Shown here piece by piece: positions 6,718 through 11,075 of a DNA stretch of 11,075 bases. Location of the stretch: assembly GCA_030043155.1 (NCBI GenBank), contig JASHYE010000195.1:1-11075 (forward strand), written 5' to 3'. The stretch comes from Candidatus Acidiferrales bacterium (lineage in GTDB: Bacteria > Acidobacteriota > Terriglobia > Acidoferrales > UBA7541). Within the stretch, counting starts at the first letter, position 1; every line of letters starts with the position of its first letter. The notes beneath the pieces were generated by a model. The model saw nothing but the letters and a program-made list of their open reading frames with translations. It was not told the DNA's origin and ran no database searches. The position numbers and the translations under genes are program-made.

Positions 6718-7707
6718 CTAAATGCTGAACCACGGCGTCTCCCAGATGTACTTGATACGGAAAACGAGCCGAAGAAAAATCGTGACCGGCACAAAAAGCA
6801 TGGTGATCAGGAAAATGTACATCGTCACCGTCTGAAGGATGCTCATCTTGCTGTAAATCTTCCGGCTATATGCGCTGCGCTTACAGATCCAGTGAATGAA
6901 AAGCGCAGCCAGCACGCCGTAAACCACCATGGGAATAATCCCCCACAGTGCGCGCGCAATAATTGCCGCCTCCGGACGCCATGCCGCCGGCAGAATATGA
7001 CTGATCCAGCTGCCGTTAATACCGAAAATTTGGTCGAGGTTCCGGTTCACGTTGAATTCAACGCGATCCGGGTCCCAGGTTTGCGTCGGCCAGTACCACA
7101 TGAATCCAGGCCCGCGAATGAACGTCCCAATGCAAACCAGCACGAGCCAAATTGCCTCGAAGCCGATGAGGAATGTCCAAACCGCGTGGCGGCGCTGGTG
7201 GTAGGTGTAATAGCCGTTGCCAAGCGGATTGGCATCGATGTAAGGAATAGCCATCAGGCCGACGATGATCAGCGTGGGCACAAGCACGCCTGCAATCCAC
7301 GGGTCGAAATATTCCAGCATTTCCTGCAAGCCGAGGAAATACCACGGCGCCTTCGCCGGATTCATTGTCACGCTGGCATTGGCGGGCTCTTCGAGCGGCG
7401 CGTTCAGCGTAAGCGCCCAAACCATCAAGATAATCGTGATAATGATCGCGGCGAGGAGCTCCTTCCGCATCAGAAAGGGATTCGTGTGCAGCTCGCGTTC
7501 CCAGCGGGAATTGTAGGGATACGTCGTGCGATGATGCGTCCGTGCAAGCTGCGGGTCCGCTTCCAATTGGGCAATCAGTCGATCGTTCGCCAGCATATTG
7601 TGAAAGGCAAACCAGGTAAAAAACGGCACGAGGCCAAGCATGGCCACGATCGGAATGTTATCCGGCGTGGAAATGATCACCCAGAGCTGATGCCAATCAC
7701 CAAACAT
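6718..7707 (-). CDS. Subunit-IV-like cytochrome b (C-terminal half), extended
   Basis: C-terminal half of cytochrome b, which with the b6-like subunit forms the quinol-oxidation site. 329 residues, about twice the roughly 160 of b6f subunit IV. An extra N-terminal helix (about 17-38) precedes a hydrophilic stretch that includes SRWERELHTNPF. Core helices lie at about 84-103, 137-157 and 175-196. The Qo-site motif usually PEWY reads APWY here (120-123, in NPAKAPWYFLGLQE), so the usual Glu is Pro. After RGPGFMWYWP (198-207) come a periplasmic-type loop and two further helices (about 249-274 and 290-316) ending in PWFSI. This long form resembles cytochrome b C-terminal proteins in bacterial complexes that carry multiheme cytochromes. 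The ATG at 7707 has the Shine-Dalgarno AAGGTGA about 10 nt upstream. It precedes the octaheme cytochrome gene by 48 nt. Confidence 0.93.
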   Translation of the reverse strand: MFGDWHQLWVIISTPDNIPIVAMLGLVPFFTWFAFHNMLANDRLIAQLEADPQLARTHHRTTYPYNSRWERELHTNPFLMRKELLAAIIITIILMVWALTLNAPLEEPANASVTMNPAKAPWYFLGLQEMLEYFDPWIAGVLVPTLIIVGLMAIPYIDANPLGNGYYTYHQRRHAVWTFLIGFEAIWLVLVCIGTFIRGPGFMWYWPTQTWDPDRVEFNVNRNLDQIFGINGSWISHILPAAWRPEAAIIARALWGIIPMVVYGVLAALFIHWICKRSAYSRKIYSKMSILQTVTMYIFLITMLFVPVTIFLRLVFRIKYIWETPWFSI

Positions 7708-7732
7708 TACTTAACGCTCACCTTTTAACGAA

Positions 7733-8617
7733 CTAACTTTTTGCTTCCGATTCCAGCATTACCGGTGACGGCCCGGAAATTCCGCCGTCCTTGCGAACGC
7801 GCCAGAAATGTACGCCCATGAAAACAGAAGCAATCAACGGAATCGCAATGCAATGCCAGATGTATGCGCGAAGCAGCGCATTGGCATCCACAATCGAGCC
7901 TCCGAGAAGCGCAAATCGGACGTCGTTGTACGGTGTCATGCCTAATTGCGGCCCAAATGGCCCTTGATGCCCGAGCAGAGGCGTCGCGCGCGCCATATTC
8001 GTTCCCACCGTGACCGCCCAGAAACCGAGCTGATCATCGGGCAGCAAATATCCGGTGAACGAAAGCAGCAGAGTCAACACCATCAGGAGCACGCCGACGC
8101 ACCAGTTGAATTCCCGCGGCCGTTTGTATGAGCCGGACATGAACACACGGAACATGTGCAGCCACACGGCCATGACCATCAAGTGCGCAGCCCAGCGGTG
8201 CATATTCCGCAGCAAGCGGCCAAAAGGCACGTCGTTTTCGAGATAAAGAATGTCGCGGAAAGCCTGCACCTTTGTCGGATGGTAATAAAACATCAGCATG
8301 ACGCCAGTGAAAACCAGCACGATGAACAGATAGAAAGTGATTCCGCCCAGGCCCCACGTGTAGCCGTAACGCGTGGCATCACGATTTACTTTTGCAGGAT
8401 GAATGTGGAAGAAAAGATTATTGAGCGTCGAAAGCGCGCGATTGCGCGGCTCTTCGTCGTGCTTGATGCGAAAAATAGAGCGATAGAGCTGCGTTTCCTG
8501 AGGCTTCTTCAGCTCTTCGACCTGCTCCTGAGTTTTGACCTTGACGACCTCTTTCAGGCCTTTCAGGTCTTCGAGAACGGTCGTCTTGCGATCATCCCCG
8601 TCCTTCTGGTCTGCCAT
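7733..8617 (-). CDS. Cytochrome b6-like subunit (N-terminal half of cytochrome b)
   Basis: Diheme membrane subunit of a quinol-oxidising complex. 294 residues with four core transmembrane helices (about 90-112, 140-160, 174-193, 253-272). Heme ligands: His140 and His154 in helix B (13 residues between), His255 and His270 in helix D (14 between). The 14-residue gap is the b6f-type spacing; mitochondrial-type bc1 has 13. Other family marks are YTWGLGGIT, FTGVMLMFYYHP, NMHRWAAHLMV, PREFNWCVGV and FTGYLLPDDQLGFWAV. The cysteine that binds the extra heme (cn/ci) in b6 aligns with Gly89, so that heme is not expected. The first 45 residues form a Lys/Glu/Asp-rich, probably helical cytoplasmic extension absent from plant b6. 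ATG at 8617 is preceded by AAGG about 8 nt upstream. The gene lies 25 nt before the second cytochrome b gene. Confidence 0.95.
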   Translation of the reverse strand: MADQKDGDDRKTTVLEDLKGLKEVVKVKTQEQVEELKKPQETQLYRSIFRIKHDEEPRNRALSTLNNLFFHIHPAKVNRDATRYGYTWGLGGITFYLFIVLVFTGVMLMFYYHPTKVQAFRDILYLENDVPFGRLLRNMHRWAAHLMVMAVWLHMFRVFMSGSYKRPREFNWCVGVLLMVLTLLLSFTGYLLPDDQLGFWAVTVGTNMARATPLLGHQGPFGPQLGMTPYNDVRFALLGGSIVDANALLRAYIWHCIAIPLIASVFMGVHFWRVRKDGGISGPSPVMLESEAKS

Positions 8618-8646
8618 TCTCCCGCCTTTTGCTCGAAAAATCGGAA

Positions 8647-9231
8647 CTAGGCGCTAATGAAAGCGCCCGTGTCGTTGAATTGGTTCGTGCCAGCGGCCGG
8701 ATCCATGATGTACCTCTGGCTTGCATCAACAACAATCTGATTGGACGGATCCAAGTCCACGTGACACCGATCCATCGGACGCGGCGCCGGACCCGCGAAG
8801 TTGATGCCTTCGCTGTCGTATTCGCTGCCGTGGCAGGGGCAATGGAAAATGTTCTGCGCTTGCTCCCAGTCCGGCGTGCAGCCCAGGTGCGTGCACTGCG
8901 CGAAAATCACGAACAATCGCCCGGGCTCGCGCACCACCCAGCAGCGATTGGATTGAAGAAAGCGCTGATCGACTCCAAGGCTATAATCCGATACATAGCC
9001 GGCATTGAAAGTCGTGGGAGGCTCAAACAGGGCGCGCGGAAAAAAGTACCGCAAAAACATCAGGAAATTGACTCCCAGATAGCCCCAAAGAAACGTCCAG
9101 AGGAACCGCCGGCGCATGCGGTCCACTTCTTTCTTTTTGTTTACGCTGGAAGGATTCGGGTTCGCTCCGGCGGGCGCCGACGCGGGAGGATTCAACTGTC
9201 CTGTCTTCTTCGTTTCCGAGTTATCCGGCAT
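8647..9231 (-). CDS. Rieske 2Fe-2S protein of a cytochrome bc/b6f-type complex
   Basis: Electron-accepting iron-sulfur subunit that oxidises quinol at the Qo site of the cytochrome b pair encoded just downstream and passes electrons to a cytochrome c. 194 residues from the ATG at 9231. Layout: a hydrophilic, Pro/Ala-rich N-terminal stretch (1-30), an RRRFL sequence (40-44) resembling a Tat signal, a transmembrane anchor (about 43-65), and the Rieske fold with box I CTHLGC (113-118) and box II CPCHGS (131-136). Predicted cluster ligands are Cys113, His115, Cys131 and His134, with a Cys118-Cys133 disulfide; GPAPRP follows (147-152). Ser136 and Tyr138 of box II are kept, the hydrogen-bonding residues found in high-potential Rieske proteins. 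An in-frame TTG at 9255 would add 8 residues; neither start has a clear ribosome binding site, and I prefer the ATG. 29 nt separate it from the cytochrome b gene. Confidence 0.93.
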   Translation of the reverse strand: MPDNSETKKTGQLNPPASAPAGANPNPSSVNKKKEVDRMRRRFLWTFLWGYLGVNFLMFLRYFFPRALFEPPTTFNAGYVSDYSLGVDQRFLQSNRCWVVREPGRLFVIFAQCTHLGCTPDWEQAQNIFHCPCHGSEYDSEGINFAGPAPRPMDRCHVDLDPSNQIVVDASQRYIMDPAAGTNQFNDTGAFISA

Positions 9232-9298
9232 CGAGTCGCGAAAGCTTGCGCGCAATATGAAAAGATGAATGTTTCTATGAAGCGCGAAGCAAAGAGAA

Positions 9299-9327
9299 TT
9301 TATATGATGAGCTTAACGTGCTGTCAA
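9299..9327 (-). promoter_or_regulatory. Near-consensus sigma-70 promoter for the Rieske/cytochrome b operon
   Basis: Reading on the minus strand, a perfect -35 hexamer TTGACA (9327-9322) is followed by exactly 17 bp and a -10 hexamer TATAAA (9304-9299), five of six matches to TATAAT. A start of transcription near 9292 would leave a leader of about 60 nt to the preferred ATG of the Rieske gene at 9231. The local sequence is clearly more AT-rich than the genes around it. This is the best promoter-like sequence I found in the window and marks the start of the oxidoreductase operon, separating it from hemH. Confidence 0.8.
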
Positions 9328-9329
9328 GG

Positions 9330-9372
9330 GTTTCTCGGCGTTTGTTTGCGCAGAGAAACTCCGAAAATTTTC
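9330..9372. repeat. Two adjacent palindromes between hemH and the Rieske operon promoter
   Basis: A 10-bp perfect palindrome GAAAATTTTC lies at 9363-9372. Next to it is a longer inverted repeat, 9330-9359: arms GTTTCTC (9330-9336) and GAGAAAC (9353-9359), one mismatch, then an inner GCG/CGC pair closing an 8-nt loop. The second repeat ends 2 bp from the -35 box of the promoter at 9299-9327. On the minus strand it follows the hemH stop closely, so it could act as a hemH terminator, but no T-run follows it. A binding site for a regulator of the downstream operon is the alternative. The structure is seen directly; both roles are inference. Confidence 0.6.
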
Positions 9373-9375
9373 TTT

Positions 9376-10344
9376 TCACGCCGCCGCGGCAGCCCGAACC
9401 AGATCCGCGAGAGCCCGAATGAAAGTAGGGGAATCGTTTAGCGAAGGCATCATGCGAAAGTCGCTGATGCCCCGTTCGTTGGCCTGTTCGCGCGCCTCGA
9501 TATTGATTTCGTGCAGCGTTTCAATGTGCTCGGTGACGAATGAAATGGGTATCACCAGCAGCCGCCGAACGCCGCTGGCCGCCAAATTGTCGATCGTCGA
9601 CGTCAGCGAGGGTTCCAGCCATTTTTGCCGCCCTACGCGGCTTTGATAGCAGAGCGTGGAGGGATTCGCCCAGCGGCCGGTCGCCAGAACGAGCTTCATT
9701 GTTTCTTCAATCTGACCAGGATATGGGTCGCCCTTCTCAACCAGGCTCAACGGCAGGCCGTGGGCGCTGAACAAAAGGTGCACGCCCTCCGGCTGCTCCA
9801 TCGCGCGCAGCGATTCGTTGATTCGCTCAACCAGAGCTTCGATGTACAGCGGATGATCGTGAAAATCATGGATCATGCGCACGGGAACGCCATTGCTGCG
9901 GTAAAGACGCTGCCACTCCTTCAGACTGCTGCCCGTAGTAGCAAACGAGTAGTGAGGGTACAGCGGTAGCAAAACGAGATGCTCGAGCTGATCGCCGTGC
10001 AATTTAGCAATCGCCTCTTCGGTCAGCGGATGCCAGTAGCGCATGGCGACTGCGACACGCGCGTCAATCTCCGGTGAAAGCGCAGTCGCAAGCGCGTCTG
10101 CCTGACGATTGGTAAGTTCAACGATCGGCGAGCCGCCGCCAATGGCCGCGTAGTGTTCGCGCACGACATCGGCGCGCCGCGAGGCAATAAGTTTCGCCAG
10201 CGGCTTTCGCGCCACACTCGCACCCATAAAATTGATGATTTCGGGATCGCAGAAGAGGTTATAGAGAAATGGCTCGACGGCCTCGAGGCGGTCCGGGCCG
10301 CCCAGTTGGAAAAGAACTACGCCGATCTTCTTTCGCGCGGCCAT
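9376..10344 (-). CDS. hemH: Ferrochelatase (protoheme ferro-lyase)
   Basis: Inserts ferrous iron into a porphyrin; in bacteria this is the last step to protoheme (classical branch) or iron insertion into coproporphyrin III (coproporphyrin-dependent branch). 322 residues, normal length for a bacterial HemH. Family marks in order: N-terminal GVVLFQLGGPDRLEAVEPFL (8-27), FCDPEII, GGGSPI (69-74), LPLYPHYS (126-133, the YPxYS motif), LLFSAHGLP with the catalytic His195, LCYQSRVG (231-238), and FVTEHIETLHEI (269-280) with the conserved Glu275. There is no signal peptide, as expected for a cytosolic or peripheral membrane enzyme. The ATG at 10344 has only a weak ribosome site (TGAG about 5 nt upstream), so coupling to the ccm genes is possible. 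The C-terminus is a short alanine run (RAAAAA). Located between ccmCD and a large cytochrome operon, the gene fits a role in meeting heme demand. Whether the substrate is protoporphyrin or coproporphyrin cannot be told here. Confidence 0.95.
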   Translation of the reverse strand: MAARKKIGVVLFQLGGPDRLEAVEPFLYNLFCDPEIINFMGASVARKPLAKLIASRRADVVREHYAAIGGGSPIVELTNRQADALATALSPEIDARVAVAMRYWHPLTEEAIAKLHGDQLEHLVLLPLYPHYSFATTGSSLKEWQRLYRSNGVPVRMIHDFHDHPLYIEALVERINESLRAMEQPEGVHLLFSAHGLPLSLVEKGDPYPGQIEETMKLVLATGRWANPSTLCYQSRVGRQKWLEPSLTSTIDNLAASGVRRLLVIPISFVTEHIETLHEINIEAREQANERGISDFRMMPSLNDSPTFIRALADLVRAAAAA

Positions 10345-10384
10345 CGCAGCTCAGTCGCTTCCCTGTCGTTACGCTTCAGCGCGC

Positions 10385-10525
10385 TTACGGCTCGCGAACT
10401 TGCCGCTTCATTTCGGCGAGATCTTTCTCAACGCGCGCGATGCGTCTTCCTACGCTGAAATCGTAGATGAAAAATATCCCCCAGAAAGCCACATATGCCG
10501 CAAACAAGCTCCAGAAGTTTTGCAT
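10385..10525 (-). CDS. ccmD: CcmD-like small membrane protein (46 aa)
   Basis: This short gene starts at an ATG (10525-10523) with a strong Shine-Dalgarno site, AGGAG, 7 nt upstream; that site overlaps the ccmC stop codon. The product has 46 residues: one hydrophobic segment (about 3-21, beginning MQNFWSLFAAYVAFWGIFF), then a charged cytoplasmic tail rich in Arg, Lys and Glu (about 26-46, with RIARVEKDLAEMKRQ). This is the layout of CcmD, a one-helix protein that stabilises CcmC with CcmA/CcmB and CcmE and helps release holo-CcmE. The sequence of CcmD is poorly conserved, so the call rests on position directly after ccmC, size, one helix and the basic tail. The gene ends 40 nt before hemH. 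An alternative is an unrelated small membrane protein, but translation itself is well supported by the ribosome binding site. Confidence 0.8.
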   Translation of the reverse strand: MQNFWSLFAAYVAFWGIFFIYDFSVGRRIARVEKDLAEMKRQVREP

Positions 10526-10535
10526 CACGGTTCTC

Positions 10536-11075
10536 CTAAACTCTTACCTTCGCGCGTTGCGTAATCTGAGACTCGCCGCGTTCCTCCACAGCGATCCTCA
10601 ATTCTTCCGCTTCGTATTTCAGCCGCTCCAAGCGATAACGCTGCTGAATCAGAAAAATCATGAGCAGGGTCAGTACTCCACTGCAAAAGAAAAACACGCC
10701 CTTCATTCGCGGATCGAGGCTTCCGCTCCCAAACAGAACGGGCTGCGGATGCTGCGTGCGCCAGATGCGAATCGAAAGATAGTCGAGCGGAACGCCGAGA
10801 AAAATAAAAATCCCGAAAATGGCGGAAGCAGCCGCGCGACGCTCCGGGTCCTCAATTAGCCCGCGCAAAATCAAGTAGCACACGTACAGAATCCAGAGCA
10901 CCAGTGTCAGCGTCAGCCGCCAGTCCCACGCCCACCAGACTCCCCAAACCGGATGCGCCCAAATTGGGCCGGTGACGAGAACGACAGACCAAAACGCGAG
11001 GCTCACTTCCACGGACGAGACAGCAAGCCAATCCCATTTGGGCGTTCGCTTGCGCAAATAGGCGATGTTGGCGAA
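10536..11075 (-). CDS. ccmC: Heme exporter / cytochrome c maturation protein CcmC (5' end cut by the window edge)
   Basis: CcmC-type inner-membrane protein that handles heme for covalent attachment to apocytochromes c in the periplasm (CcmABCDE, System I). 179 residues are visible and the frame stays open to the right edge, so the start lies outside; CcmC is usually about 230-250 residues, so roughly the first quarter is missing. Visible signs: PKWDWLAVSSVE near residues 12-23, then TGPIWAHPVWG and the tryptophan-rich heme-handling motif WWAWD (about 47-51), followed by RLT. His109, in RTQHP, corresponds to the second conserved heme-ligand His of CcmC; the first would be in the missing part. 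At least four hydrophobic segments are visible. The C-terminal tail after the last helix (about residues 144-179) is long, charged and probably helical, which is more than most CcmC proteins carry. The stop lies 10 nt before the small ccmD-like gene, whose Shine-Dalgarno site overlaps it, so the two are probably translationally coupled. CcsA of System II shares the WWxWD motif, but the rest and the ccmD neighbour favour CcmC. Confidence 0.88.
   Translation of the reverse strand, partial: FANIAYLRKRTPKWDWLAVSSVEVSLAFWSVVLVTGPIWAHPVWGVWWAWDWRLTLTLVLWILYVCYLILRGLIEDPERRAAASAIFGIFIFLGVPLDYLSIRIWRTQHPQPVLFGSGSLDPRMKGVFFFCSGVLTLLMIFLIQQRYRLERLKYEAEELRIAVEERGESQITQRAKVRV

Noticed and set aside
6469..7728. 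Long plus-strand open frame (419 codons) opposite the cytochrome b C-terminal gene
   Set aside because: The minus strand encodes a recognisable membrane protein across the same stretch; the plus-strand product is hydrophilic, His/Arg/Asn-rich and without motifs.
9232..9255. Upstream TTG start for the Rieske gene
   Set aside because: No ribosome site precedes it and the added residues carry no feature; not excluded, since the ATG also lacks a clear site.
1..11075. Mobile elements, CRISPR arrays, tRNA or rRNA genes, riboswitches
   Set aside because: I saw no transposase, direct-repeat array, cloverleaf-like segment or conserved riboswitch core on either strand.

Overview
The window is one compact, unidirectional stretch of a bacterial chromosome: every gene I can support reads on the minus strand, so biological order runs from high to low coordinates. 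It holds respiratory-chain and heme-biogenesis genes. The combination suggests Acidobacteriota or a relative: a Rieske protein, a b6-like cytochrome b split into two genes, a very long membrane-anchored octaheme cytochrome c and a copper-binding-type lipoprotein, flanked by ccm, hemH, ctaA and ctaB. This assignment is an inference from gene content; there is no rRNA or other phylogenetic marker. I see no mobile elements, tRNAs, CRISPR arrays or phage genes.

Layout in transcription order: (1) 11075-10536, 3' part of ccmC, followed by a 46-residue ccmD-like gene (10525-10385) that was missed by length cut-offs. (2) hemH ferrochelatase (10344-9376). (3) A 144-bp spacer with two palindromes and a near-consensus sigma-70 promoter (TTGACA, 17 bp, TATAAA). 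(4) A probable quinol:electron-acceptor oxidoreductase operon: Rieske protein (9231-8647), cytochrome b6-like subunit (8617-7733), extended subunit-IV-like cytochrome b (7707-6718), octaheme cytochrome c (6669-3442) and cupredoxin-like lipoprotein (3354-2563). (5) A GC-rich hairpin region ending in a T-run, a likely terminator. (6) Heme-copper oxidase biogenesis genes: ctaA (2425-1508), ctaB (1497-604), a 69-residue two-helix membrane protein (578-369) and the start of a DUF420/CtaM-like gene (359 to the left edge).

Functionally the window links heme supply (hemH), heme export and cytochrome c maturation (ccmCD), a quinol-oxidising complex that uses much heme c (the Rieske/b/octaheme operon), and heme O/heme A synthesis for a downstream aa3-type oxidase (ctaA, ctaB, DUF420). 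The most unusual part is the complex itself. It has b6f-type heme-ligand spacing without the b6f extra-heme cysteine, APWY in place of PEWY at the quinol site, a Rieske cluster box that keeps the Ser and Tyr of high-potential proteins, and an octaheme subunit with a coiled coil inserted inside one of its cytochrome domains.

Several genes appear to start at TTG (octaheme cytochrome, ctaA, DUF420); for the first two the Shine-Dalgarno position supports this.
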